A stretch of DNA of 64,000 nucleotides from Talpa occidentalis (lineage: Eukaryota; Chordata; Mammalia; Eulipotyphla; Talpidae), in contig NW_023600993.1 in the NCBI RefSeq assembly GCF_014898055.3, forward strand, positions 18,938,850-19,002,849, read 5' to 3'. This document shows positions 10,810-21,389 of this stretch, one piece after another. Both the position numbers and the translations under genes were made by a program. The stretch's first letter is position 1. Every line of letters starts with the position of its first letter. The notes beneath the pieces are model-generated. The model made no database searches and was not told where the DNA came from. It saw only the letters and a program-made list of their open reading frames with translations.

Positions 10810-12570
10810 TCCCAATATCTCAAGCAGTTTTATTCCAAGACATCTCAGCCACTGGGTCAGCTCCTTTGACAGGGAGCAAGCCATATAGGAGCACTGAAAA
10901 GGACTTACGACACTTTGGATTTCCAGCCCCTCTACCTAATAGTTGGAAACCTTGGATAAGTTGATCTTCCCCCTGGGCCTCAGTGTATTTCCTTGTTCAA
11001 TGAGGGGCTTGATTTTCCTTCATATCCAAACTCTATCAGTCGATGAAATACCAGTTCCTACTTACCTGAACTTTTGGGAAGAAGTCTTTTTGTTTTGACA
11101 TCCCTAGTAGTTCATATGCATTTTGTATTCTCTCTAAGTCAATGCCTCAAAAAGCCCTGTGCTCAACCAAGTAGCCCCAGCTGTCTGCAGGTACTGGGAG
11201 GACAAGGTGACCAATACTAAGCACTCTCATTCACTGTGTAGAGACTCCACTGAATACTTAGTGACTTCTGTGTGGCTCTACTGTTGTCTTAAAGGTAGAA
11301 TCATCATTGGTGTTTGCATAGCTCAGAAGGGATTCTAACCAGCTTCAGTTCCTGCACACAATGTCCTAAAGTTTCTTCTCAAGTCCATGACTTTCTAGCT
11401 GCTTACTTGTGCAATCATTTCATTTCCTTCTCCAGAAGTTTTTACAACTAGCTGCTAAAATCATCACCTAATGGGCACTGAAGTGAAAGTTACATGACTT
11501 TCTCATCTGGTTATGAATTGAGTTTCTTCCCCTCCAGCCTTCTGCCAGAGCAGGCCAGCTTTCTTGGCGGTGGTAGCCTAATACATCTTCGAGCAGGCCC
11601 ATATCTCAAGGTGCTGTTAAAAATGACATCTCCCTGCTTAGCCCATCAGAGACAGTGATGGGATAACACCTTTCAAGGTGACAGTGTGTGTGACAGGAGG
11701 CAGAGGGGAAAGTGTGCTCACTGGCAGAGATAAGAAATGTGATATCATTTGGTCTATATGTCTCATCACTGTAACTGCTTATGGTTTCAAATTGCCCATG
11801 AATCAACCTGTAAGTGCCTTAGAATAGGAAAGCAGTTGCTAGCCGGCACTTGACTTCACTATTACAAATATTTCACTTTGTCACTATCTGCCAGTCTCCT
11901 CTTCTAATCCACCACCAAATGTCTGTGCAGTGCCTGGGCATCTTGCTTTTAGAAAGATCCCTTTCAAGCACTTCCACAATATGGCTGTTGCCTTCTGCCT
12001 GATGTTCAGGTCCCAGTAAGCTGCTTTCCATGAACCCTCCCAGCCTGCCAGTCCCTGCACTGCTTGCCCTTAATGCCCCAACCAAGCTTCATTGGATGAC
12101 CCACCCCACACCCTGGGACCTTTCTCACTCTGGACTTTGCTCATGTAATTTCACTGGCCTGAGAAACAGCATAGCCCAGAGATGCCCAGTAAACATAGTC
12201 TTTGAGCCACCCATGTAATTTTTAATTTTCTCATTGTCATGTTTGTTTGTTTGTTTTTTAAAGGAATGGGGTAAAAAGAATTTCAGCAATATATTTCAGT
12301 TAACCCAAAATTCAAAATATTTCAACATGTATAAATTATTAATAAGGAGTCTCTCTTTCATACTATGTTTTCAAAAGCCAGTGTGCATTTTATACTTAAA
12401 ACGCATCACAATTGGACTATACACATTTCAGATGCTCAGTGGGGCTTGTGGCCATAGGCAACCACCTGGAGGGGGCAGTGCTAGCCCCTTCTCACCCTTT
12501 CACCAGGCTTCCCTCAACCTCTCTGGTATCACCTTTATGGAGCCAAGTCTAACCACACTCCGCAACACTT
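10810..12570. other. Unassigned sequence; pyrimidine-rich block at 11880-12215
   Basis: No gene found. The block 11880-12215 (C-rich; phrases such as 'tgcttgcccttaatgcccc' and 'gacctttctcactctggactttgctc') has the strand bias of an old L2-like fragment but lacks diagnostic ends. A TTTG-type short repeat sits at 12240-12255. Confidence 0.35.
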
Positions 12571-12578
12571 GCATTGCT

Positions 12579-12765
12579 CAGTGGTCCTCAGCCTTTGCTG
12601 TACATTAGAATCACCTGGGGAGTTTCTTAAAAACCTGAAGGCCACATCAGTTTGAGCAGAATTTTTTCTGGGACCCAGGCTTCAAGGATTGGTTGGGTGG
12701 TTTTGCAGGGGAGGGCTGCTTAACTCCCCAAGTGATTCCAGGGGTAGCTATGACTGGAAACCACC
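12579..12765 (+). mobile_element. MER5A-type hAT-Charlie MITE
   Basis: Starts CAGTGGTCCTCAGCC (terminal inverted repeat), continues 'tacattagaatcacctggggagtttcttaaaa' and ends 'agtgattccaggggtagctatgactggaaaccac'. Essentially full length for this non-autonomous family. No open transposase frame. Confidence 0.85.
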
Positions 12766-12984
12766 CAAGAATGAGCCAATCACCTCCTCACCCAACAAAG
12801 TATTTACTAGTTGAGCACATTCTGGGTGAGCTTGAAGGCTAGGGCAGAAAATAAAAGTATCATATGTGAAGTGGTTTTCTGTACTATAAGGAAAACTAGA
12901 GAGGGAAAGGAACTGGGGAGGGCAGGGATTTGTGGGGTTGCCCTTTATATAATATGGTGATCAAGGAAGGGCTACTGATATGGT

Positions 12985-13265
12985 CAGGAAACTGGTCAAA
13001 ATCCCTGGCGTATCCTGTGTGTATTTTGTGTAATAATGCTGTGAAACAAACGACCCAGATCTCAATGGTTTGTAACAACAAATCTTTTCTTCTTCTTCTT
13101 CTTCTTCTTCTTCTTCTTCTTCTTCTTCTTCTTCTTCTTCTGTAAGTCAGCTGGGCTCTGCAGATCTTGCAAGTCTTAGTGGGAAGAGCTGAGCTTGACC
13201 CAACTGAAGTTTTATTCCTCATGTCTCCTTGTTCTGAGACCTGCAGTGCCTCTATACATAATCTT
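12985..13265 (-). repeat. MaLR-type LTR fragment interrupted by a TTC microsatellite
   Basis: Plus-strand text 'taataatgctgtgaaacaaacgacccagatctcaatggtttgtaacaacaaat' before the microsatellite and 'tgtaagtcagctgggctctgcagatcttgc' after it match the reversed 'gctgcgtaacaaaccacccc...gggtcagctgggctctgctgatct' pattern of old ERVL-MaLR-like LTRs. The repeat expanded inside the LTR. Confidence 0.65.
13086..13141 (+). repeat. (TTC)n microsatellite, about 18 units, uninterrupted
   Basis: A pure CTT/TTC run on the plus strand (GAA on the minus strand). It explains the poly-leucine and poly-arginine open frames that cross it in opposite directions; neither is a gene. Polypurine/polypyrimidine mirror tracts of this kind can form triplex DNA. 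Confidence 0.97.
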
Positions 13266-13329
13266 CCCATGATGCTGGCAGGAGGAGAGGGAAAGAATCT
13301 CTCTCTTTAAGGCTTATACTAATAATAGC

Positions 13330-14015
13330 AAAGTCTATCGTCAAGCATTACCAAAGAATTTTGAGAAGTCACTTTGTCCAAAAATCAGAACAGAAATTCA
13401 AAGCTGGAAGGCATAACTAAAGTTAGAGCTCCTTAGAAAGAATTTCAAGCAGGTATCAAGCAATTGGCAGGCTTTATTGTGGAGTCCAATGTAGATGGAA
13501 GGCAGGCAAGCTGTAGTCAGCTGGGCCACATAACAGAGAGGCCTGCGACATGGGGTCCAGTCCCTTCCCAGTCACCTAAAAGATTTATCAATTCAGAACC
13601 CCAATTGGTGACTGTTAAGATAAGTCCCTCACTTGCAGGATAGGTACAGGCCAAATAGCTACATGAAATCTTCTAGACATCAGAAACAATAAGGGGAGTT
13701 CTTCTCCAGGTGGTTTTTAATCCAGATTCCAAAAAGTAGTGATTCTCAAATAAGAGTTTTTGAACTGAGGTTAGCTTCAGAAGAATCTAGTGTAAAATGA
13801 GCCTTTCATGCAGCTGGTTGTGGTTGCTTCCTTCTCATTGGTGTGAGGATATAATGTTCTCTTCCTGCATGTTTCTTTGTTCTGCTGAGGATGGGATCTC
13901 AGGTTGTATCCTCTGAGAGACCCTTGTGAGCACAGCAGCTTTGAGCTGTCTTGTACCTTCACATGGGTGCACATTTCTATGAGGTTACTTCTCTAAGCAT
14001 TCCTTACCAGAGCTG
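13330..14015. other. Unassigned sequence
   Basis: No repeat or gene recognised with confidence. 13440-13620 has the feel of an old LTR ('ggctttattgtggagtcc', 'ccagtcacctaaaagatttatcaattc'), but I cannot place it. Confidence 0.35.
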
Positions 14016-14017
14016 GA

Positions 14018-14130
14018 AAATGAAATTAATAACATCAACCTCATGAGTTTGTCATAAAGATTCAATAAGATGCCATACATAAAACTTCTATAGACTTTAA
14101 ATGTGAATTACTGTAAATATAAGAGTTGCT
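14018..14130 (+). repeat. MIR 3' fragment
   Basis: 'ggaaaatgaaattaataacatcaacctcatgagtttgtcataaagattcaataagatgccatacataaaac' is the second half of a MIR. Confidence 0.65.
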
Positions 14131-14139
14131 CCTTCCAGG

Positions 14140-16075
14140 AAGACCCTCTCCCATTTTACTGTACGCACTGAAAAATCCAATATCTTTATTGAAATATACT
14201 CTAACCACTGCCATGCCTTCAAATCTATATAGTACTTAGGGTCTATAACAGGGGTCTTCAACTGTAGGACCAGGTACCTAGGTACCCCAGTGTCTACACA
14301 GAGGCACTGTCAGTATCTGTTGATATATAAAGATTTCATTTTACCACAGCCGGCACACCATTAAGTTAAACACATTCTATCAAAGAGACGCTGATCTTAA
14401 AAACAGGTAGAATCCATGATAGAGTTTACTGGAAATAAGGGGAAAGAGACAAAGCAAAATATCAGTCCACCTACAGGGGAAATTGCATATTTACCAGATT
14501 AGGTGAGAAATCGATCTGGTGAACATTTAGGAACACATAGTTAGAGCTGTGACTTTGGATTCAATCACAAATACCGTTAAAGGAGATAACATACAGGAGG
14601 TCAGACTGCTTTTGTAGATGTGGAGAGATATTGAGGAACATGGCTGTGGTTTCATTGGAACAATTCTTGATTTATTTAGTGATTCGATTTCTTTAGTCCT
14701 TCCAAGCATGAGACCAATGTTTTTCGCAACTGAACCAGAAAAGATTGTGCGCCAGTAAGGAATCTGTGCTTACAGCCAATTATTGTATGTTACTTCTCAC
14801 AGGGTGGTCCTAGCAATGCTGTTCTCTTCTACAAGGCTTTTTGTTTCCCATACCCTTGGACACACACCATTCCCTTTCCTTCTCATAGCCATCCCAGAAA
14901 CAAGACCGGAAATGGAGTGTTCATATCCCTATTTTAGTTAAAACTAAAACTCAGAGTCTGCCCATCTATCCATGAGCACAGCACCAAGCAGGGAAAACTA
15001 CCACTGGGACTCAGATCTTCTATCTGCCAACTTCCTTCCATTTGCCATCTCTGGAGATGTACCCACTTCCCCTGCTATAGCCTCAGTGCCCTGAAAGTAC
15101 ATAGAACGTTCCCTTAGTTCTGTGCCCTGTTTCTGTCCTGTACCTACTCCTGCATCTTAAGCATAGTGGTGGGTGTTTAATGCACTTGAGTTAACACAGG
15201 CTTCTTTACATGATGGTTGTCACTTTAAAAGTTGCTCTAGTTCAGAACTGGGGGGGGGGGGTGTTGAAAGGGGAGACACTCTTGACTGAGGTAAGATCCT
15301 ACAGAAATTTTAAGATTGTACAGAATGAGCTCAGAGCAAATCTGAAGAAGAGACAGGCTATTATTGCTCTAAGGTGGGAGGGGGAAAGAGGAGGAATGTG
15401 AGTGTTTTTTCCTGACAACTTGAAAGGAAGGTTGGGATCCAAAAAGAGGAGATGGGCAAGATCAGAGTGATTCTGAGAAATATGCCAGTGATAATTTCTC
15501 TGTGGTGAGGTGGCTGAGTGCTAGTGATATCTAGTACTAATTATTAGGCACTTCCTGTTTTGCTCTGTTTTAATGCCCCTCTGTATGATTATAGGCCAAA
15601 TTTCAGTAAAATTATATTACGCATTCTGTGTCAGTGGTAAATTAGAAAACGAAGGGCTTAGGTCTGGCTTTAGTCCTAAGAAAGAAGACAAGAAGGAGAT
15701 CAAATGCCCCAGGAGGCAAGACAAGAGGAGGTTCAGAGATGGGTCAAGAGCAAGAGTGCTGAGTGGATATAATCTGCATGGAAGCTTCCACAGGAATGTT
15801 TAGAAATTCTGGAAAAGTCACTGGACTTCCTGCAGAATGTGGGATGTAGAAGGCAAAATCATTTCAGTTGAATATTAAAAAAGTAGTGACCCTAGAAAAT
15901 GGAAAGACTTGAAAATATAGAGGTTATATCAGTACTTATTGAGTTATTCAAATTAGGGCTCAGGAACCTCAATCTTTGATAAGTTTATGGCATTTTATTT
16001 GTTATATTTTTACCTTCCATAACATTCTTGTTGTTACCTTTGTTCTTATTCTACTGGGAAATGACTCTATTTAAC
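14140..16075. other. Unassigned sequence with a G12 run and a possible MIR piece
   Basis: 14930-15045 loosely resembles a reversed MIR ('aaaactcagagtctg', 'gggactcagatcttctatctgcc'). 14250-14370 starts 'caggggtcttcaactgtagg', reminiscent of a hAT terminal repeat, but it lacks a matching end. A run of 12 G lies at 15250-15261. No gene is supported. Confidence 0.3.
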
Positions 16076-16080
16076 ATCGT

Positions 16081-16108
16081 TTGCTTGCTTGCTTGCTTGC
16101 TTGCTCGC
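16081..16108 (+). repeat. (TTGC)n microsatellite
   Basis: About six tandem TTGC/GCTT units (ttgcttgcttgcttgcttgc then degenerate ctcgctc). Confidence 0.9.
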
Positions 16109-16599
16109 TCTCATAACAAACCAAGGACATGTGCAAAGCCAGAATCCCAGGGGTATGGGATCTTCTGCATCTCCCTGCCCCACCACACCAAGAATCCATT
16201 GCACCTAAGCGCATGTACTGTGTTAGAGGGAGAGAGAGGGTGATGGGAAGGAGAGAGGGAATAAGCAGGGTCACAAAGAGAAGGAAGATCACTTACCAGC
16301 TTAAGGACAAACTTGTTTACTCTTAAATATATATTTTTTTCAGAGTCAGCAAAAGCCAGAGCCATCGTGCCTGTGAAACTGCATTTGCATTTATAGTACA
16401 AATAAGAAAAATGAATTCTAGCTGGAGCATGTCCTTAAAGAGATTATAAATCCACTCTCTTGACTAGAGTGCAGGGCAGGACTTTGATTGGTATATGAGG
16501 ATGTGTGTTGCACTTGAAAGTTAAGGGAAGCGAGAAATTTGGGGAAGGAGCCAGTGGGGACATTTTACCACGGGAACAATTTAGTCAGAGAGTCATCTC

Positions 16600-17010
16600 T
16601 TCTACTGAAAACTGCTTATACCTGGCTAACTTTGTAGATATTTATTCCACAATGAAGTTTGGCTTATGGTGGGTTAATAATTAGATAGTCTTTGTGTATA
16701 GTTCAAGTGAAGGCCACTAGCTATGACTTCACTTTGGCTGGGGTTTCCCTGTAATCCATTTAGCAAATTAAAGAGATTACTTTGATTGGTGCCATTATCT
16801 CCTATTCTCTTGCGGGTGAACCACTTAACCTGTGCTTAATTGAAAGAGATAGAGAGGGTACAGTAACAAATACAATCAAAAGGAAGGGGCAATAGGATCT
16901 GTAGGCCAAACAAATGATCGGCACTGGGCTAACAATAGCAGATTAGAGGTGAGATCAATTAATTAGAAGCTATTGTAGGCGTTGGGTGGTTGCCAAGGTT
17001 TCTAATAGCC
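16600..17010. promoter_or_regulatory. Candidate conserved non-coding element
   Basis: Repeat-free, frame-poor sequence with many recognisable factor half-sites: CTTTGAT (TCF/LEF-like) at 16780-16786, an overlapping inverted CCAAT motif (ATTGG), ATCAATTAATTAG (homeodomain-like) at 16954-16966, and a few isolated CpGs. This is the look of vertebrate developmental enhancers, but the call rests on composition alone. Confidence 0.25.
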
Positions 17011-17274
17011 TAAGCCATCATGCCAGCTCTGTTTAGGAGGATTTTAATGACTGGGAGTTGATGTGGTTATTTCAATAATTACTTACTTTTATAATTACTT
17101 CATTAGAATACTAAATGTATTACTTCAACTAGGAAGATCTTTATCCCCAGCACCCCCACTCCACCATCCCAACCCCCATCCAGCCATATTGGAGGCTACA
17201 TCTTCCCACAGGGAGAGGTCTTCTGTTTGGAAGAGGCTGTGGTTTAGAAATAGCTATATGTTCGTGTTGTATTC

Positions 17275-17365
17275 ATAATTATTTATCAAGTGCCTATTCC
17301 ATAAGGACCTGGAGTAGCTATTTGGAGTATAGATATAAAAGAGATGCTGTCTTTGGGGAGGGTGC
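17275..17365 (-). repeat. Possible L2 fragment
   Basis: 'attatttatcaagtgcctattccataagg...ctgtctttggggag' resembles the reversed L2 3' end (ttattgagcacctactatgtgcc...). Short and diverged. Confidence 0.4.
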
Positions 17366-17424
17366 CAACACAAAAGCATAATTTTAGTGCAGTTTGATAA
17401 GGGCTAGGATAAAATTGCCCAAAG

Positions 17425-17510
17425 GTTATGTATCAGTCAGCTTAGTAGAGGAAAGAAACATCATCCTACTTGTTTCAAGCAGAAAGGGATTTAATCTAGG
17501 GAATGAAGTA
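17425..17510. repeat. Fragment of an old interspersed repeat
   Basis: 'tatcagtcagcttagtagaggaaagaaacatc' and 'gcagaaagggatttaatctaggga' share their pattern with 28490-28620 (tatcagtcagcatctacgaagg...gggaacttaatagagggg), so both are copies of one old family that I cannot name. Confidence 0.45.
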
Positions 17511-17634
17511 CTAGATCTGGTCTTCTGTTTCCTCTCTGACCTGGTCTCCTTCTTCTCAATCTCCTTCCCTTGCGCTGCATCAACCACACTGGATTCCTTC
17601 CTGTTCTCTGAATTCCCCACCTCATTTCTATTGA

Positions 17635-17985
17635 AGGGCCTTTTCACTGACTATTCCCTGTTTGGAATGTTCTTCCTGTAGACACCACATGGACAACTGC
17701 CTCTTCCTTAAAATTTTTTTCTCAAATGTCACCTTTTTAGTATGACTTCTTCCAGCTGCTGATTTTAAAATTGCTGCTTGCTCTCACTTCCAGCACTTCC
17801 TACTCCCTTCATGCTGTTTTACTTAGTTTTTCATACCACTTAATAATTTTTTAAATGAAAAAAAGAACTTACTCTGTTTATTGTAGCCTGTAGGATCCAC
17901 AGGCAGGATTCTCTCTTTTCTTGATAAGTCCCAAGGACCTAAATAGAGGGTACTTGGTAAATATTCGTTGAATGAATTAGGTGAC
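17635..17985 (+). repeat. L2 LINE 3' end
   Basis: Runs 'ttccctgtttggaatgttcttcc', 'tcaaatgtcacctttttagtatgacttcttccag', 'gtacttggtaaatattcgttgaatgaatta'. The final string is the L2 terminus. No coding capacity. Confidence 0.85.
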
Positions 17986-18289
17986 TGTAGACTGTAGAAG
18001 AGCTGGGGGAAAAGAATCTAGGGTGCTGTCACTAAACTATGGAGCTCAAGGTCACCAGTATAACTGTAATCCATAGTTGAGGAAATGCTGGTGTTCTGCC
18101 ACTGTATCCCTGGGACAGCTGCCACCACAACTGCTCCCATCTTTGGGAGCTTCCTCATCAGTCTTCACTGACACCAGAAAGATGGCTGCTGCTTCCATTT
18201 TCACCTTCCAAACCTCCAAGAAGACAGTCTGGCTAATGCACTGCTTATGTTTCCATATAACTGCCTGATGGGCTTGTGGAGGGAGGACC

Positions 18290-18405
18290 CTGACCCCCTT
18301 CAGGTGGGGAACCTGAGGCTCAGGGCTGCACAGCTAGTAACACACCAAGCCAGACTCACTCTGCAGGGTCTCACATCCTGAAGCAATGCCTCACCCTTTA
18401 CCACC
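18290..18405 (-). repeat. MIR fragment
   Basis: 'ggtggggaacctgaggctcagggctgcacagctagtaacacaccaagccagactcactctgcag' is the reversed MIR core (gaaactgaggctcagagag...acagctagtaag). Confidence 0.7.
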
Positions 18406-18409
18406 CCCT

Positions 18410-19080
18410 TTGGCTACTCACAGCATAGTACTGATAAGATCGAAATTAAGAACTGAAGTCCTCAGGAAGGCTTTGCCCTTTCCTAGAAGTATGCAGTGAG
18501 CCCTAATTTTTGCCAGTGTAGGTCAGATCCGAAAGCAGAGCTGAGCTTGTGGAAACCAATCAGAACCCTGAGAATCACAATTCAAACCATGACAGGTTGT
18601 TCACTCTTAAACCCAGTCCACTTAGGTTGAAGAACATTAAGTGATTTCCCTCTCTATTTGGGCCTGACCCCAAGTAGAAATTCTTCAGTTTCTCTCTATC
18701 TCAATGCTGGTGTCACATCAATTTGACAGGAGGCCACATAATTGCCGAAATTAAAGTGTAATACCTGACAACTTTGAGGTGGCTCACCAGAGTCTGAATA
18801 TTTATTTAATGGAAATGGAGTCACTCTGACCCTCGGGGGTCAGACTCACTGTTTCTCTCCCTGACACACCTTGTGGGGGAAAAAAAAAAAAACAGAAATT
18901 TTAAGCTGTGAATCAATAAGGTCATCTGCTATGGGGAAGCTGTACTGAGTAGGATGGTTCCATCAGGAACAATCTCAAGGATTTCTAAGGGACCAATCTG
19001 TGAAAGGCCCTGGGTTAGGTCCGAGTCACACAGGATTGGGGATGTAGTCACTGAGTAACTCCACCTGTGGGCATTTGCAT
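18410..19080. other. Unassigned sequence
   Basis: No repeat or gene recognised. An A12 run lies near 18880. Confidence 0.4.
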
Positions 19081-19084
19081 GCAG

Positions 19085-19505
19085 CAGTAGCCTACAAAAA
19101 TGACTCCCAAAGATCCCATCTCCTGTTGTTCACTCCCAATATGATCACCTCCCCTGTGCATGCAGTGGACAAAGTGACCCCTATCTCATTTCATATTCTC
19201 TCTCTCTCTTCTCCCTATCTCCCTCTCTCCTCTCTACGCTGACCAGCAGCCTTGTTAGAGCAGTATCCAGTGAGGAATGAAGGCCCTCCATCTAAGATCT
19301 CACAAGGAACTGAATCCTGCAAAGATACATATGAACTTGAAAGTGAGTCCTTCCACATCAGACCTTAAGATGACCATACCCTAGTCAACACCTTCATTGT
19401 GGCCAGTAAGAGGCCCTGAGGTAGAGAATGCCAGCTAAGCTATGTCCAGAGTCCTGACCAAAAGAAACTATGAGATTATAAATGGTGTTGTTTTAAAACA
19501 TTAAA
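19085..19505 (+). repeat. MaLR-type LTR, plus orientation, with CT-rich tract
   Basis: 'aaggaactgaatcctgcaaagatacatatgaacttg', 'gtgagtccttccacatcagaccttaagatga', 'acaccttcattgtggcc', 'aggccctgaggtagag', 'gagtcctgaccaaaagaaactatgagattataaatggtgttgttttaa' and 'gcgcaatagataattta' are successive landmarks of an old ERVL-MaLR-like LTR. A (CT)n-rich block at 19197-19240 lies inside it. Confidence 0.75.
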
Positions 19506-19509
19506 CTTA

Positions 19510-20265
19510 GAATAATTTTGTGCAGCGCAATAGATAATTTAATGAGGGGGACAGAAAATCTAAAGTATGGGAACTTGGCACTCTGTAAATCCCTGAAGGG
19601 GAAAAGATAGAGGAAGGTCTCAATATTCTTAGTAAAACTATTTGGATGTGCATTCAGGGATATTCAGAATAATAAATCAAAACCTTGACTGGTATTTAAA
19701 TAGCAATGACATTTACCAAATGTCCTTAGAGCTGCTCTGTGAGATAAACACTCCAATATCCATTCATTTATCCCTCCTTTATTCACCTGTGTATCTCCAG
19801 GGGCTGTGTGAGGGTGAGGTAGTTGAAACCATCAACTACCCATGTAGAGATGTGGTCAGGGAACCTTCACTGAGGAAGAGATGTGGTGAACACTGAGGAA
19901 TAAGTTAACACTGGGAAAGATTAAGTCGATTAGGTGACCTGGAAAAGGAAGAGCATTTCAGCCAAAGAGAGTATATATAAAGGCCAAGGGAAGATCCATT
20001 GTTTGTTAAGTGCACTCAGAAGCTAGGAGGAGAGATAGCTGCAAGCCAAGCTGTGTATGAAACATACCCCCATTTAAATAATGTGATCAGATTTGCTCTT
20101 TGGAAAGGTTGCTCTGGTCACACTATAGAAAACCATTGGCGAAGAACTTGAGTTAGTCCTGAGAGAACAATTAAGATGATCTTGCAATAATCAGGTAGGA
20201 GATGAATAGTGTCTTATCCCAAAATGGTGGCTGAGGGCTAGAGAGAGGTAAGCATTTTGAGACAG
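19510..20265. other. Unassigned sequence
   Basis: Mixed composition. A TATATAAA string at 19973-19980 has no supporting promoter context. Nothing else recognised. Confidence 0.4.
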
Positions 20266-20319
20266 ACTTATCAAGTGAATTTTAGGCTACTTGATGAACT
20301 AGAGGTGATACAGAGGATG

Positions 20320-20410
20320 CAGTAGGACTGTCTCCACCTTATAGATGATGCATTGAGGCTTAGAGAGGATGACAGCATGCCCAAAGTCAAGGGCAGAGTC
20401 GAATAAAGAA
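20320..20410 (-). repeat. MIR fragment
   Basis: 'tccaccttatagatgatgcattgaggcttagagagg...gcccaaagtcaagggcag' is the reversed MIR core, short and diverged. Confidence 0.6.
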
Positions 20411-20545
20411 GCAAGATTATTGGCACTAAACTCCATTATAGACTATATGAGCATGAACCACTTTTTTCTAGCTCCATTCTTGTCTTCTCAGATACAAACC
20501 TATAAATATATCTGTACCTCCTCATGCATGCTTAGTAACACATGT

Positions 20546-20546
<1 letters not shown>

Positions 20547-20581
<35 letters not shown>
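20547..20581 (+). repeat. (CA)n microsatellite
   Basis: About 17 CA units (gcacacacac... to cacacg). The 110-codon frame over it is spurious. Confidence 0.97.
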
Positions 20582-20583
<2 letters not shown>

Positions 20584-20589
20584 ACTCAA

Positions 20590-21000
20590 AAATATTTTTA
20601 AAATCCCATTTTCTGCCTTCCTATTTTTATTTTCTTGGGTCTCTTTTTCAAATGAGGGCCAATCTCTACCCATCCGCATTCAATTGATTGCTAATTCCTG
20701 ATCTTTACAATCTCTCTTGCATATTGTCCCTTCTCTCTCTCTTGCTACCCCTCTAGCACCATTGTAGTGGCTTTTCATGTGACTCCTCCTCTCAAGCCTC
20801 TTTTCTTCTCCAGTGTGTCCTATACAACTATGCAGATGGATGTTCTTCAACCACCTTTCAACATAATACACCCATTTCAACTTCAGGCTCCTCCACTACC
20901 TAAGATTCATACCATCTCCTGATGTCCCTTAAGCCTTCTAGAGGCAACCTCCTTATTATCTTTCTCTATGATTCTTTGTTCCTCCAAATGGGCTTCATTT
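20590..21000. other. Unassigned pyrimidine-rich sequence
   Basis: Strand-biased C/T-rich text (for example 'cttctccagtgtgtcc' and 'aggctcctccactacc'), possibly another copy of the L2-like family at 2500-3570. Not diagnostic. Confidence 0.3.
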
Positions 21001-21009
21001 TTACCCATA

Positions 21010-21175
21010 TCTAACTGGTTGTTTGAGCATTTTAATAGTGCTTCAGAATTTGAAAGTTCTTATGTTCACAACAACCCTCCAAGGTGGGTATTTTCATGTT
21101 TCATAGTGTAGTGAGTCAAGGCTCAAAGATACTAGACCACAGCAATCAGTGCATCTATACTATAGCTCTCTAAAT
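21010..21175 (-). repeat. MIR SINE
   Basis: 'gagcattttaatagtgcttc', 'cttatgttcacaacaaccctccaaggtgggtattttcat' and 'gagtcaaggctcaaagatac' are a reversed MIR. Confidence 0.65.
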
Positions 21176-21316
21176 ATTTCCTTTAAATAAATGTTTTCTC
21201 TTGAATATACTATAGTACAAGAAACTTTATATATCACATCACAAATGAAAAAAATCCCTGTCATTTATGATTCTCTGTTTTTGTTAAGGGGTTTTAGTGA
21301 GGTACTACAGACATGG

Positions 21317-21381
21317 CAACTATGAAGACTTTCATAGTTGCTCCAATTAGACTTTCCATTGCTCCAATTAGAAGCAATGGA
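21317..21381. repeat. Two adjacent perfect hairpins sharing a 12-bp direct repeat
   Basis: CAACTATGAA (21317-21326) pairs with TTCATAGTTG (21331-21340) across a 4-base loop. TCCATTGCT (21355-21363) pairs with AGCAATGGA (21373-21381) across a 9-base loop. GCTCCAATTAGA occurs twice, at 21340-21351 and 21361-21372, linking the arms. Both stems are perfect. Confidence 0.9.
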
Positions 21382-21389
21382 AGAGGCCA

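Noticed and set aside
12896..13270. 124-codon poly-Arg frame and 71-codon poly-Leu frame
   Set aside because: Both are translations of the (TTC)n microsatellite on opposite strands.
19973..19980. TATATAAA as a promoter
   Set aside because: No initiator, CpG or downstream frame supports it. AT-rich matches are frequent here.
21317..21381. microRNA precursor
   Set aside because: Each stem is only 9-10 bp, too short for a typical pre-miRNA hairpin of about 30 bp or more.
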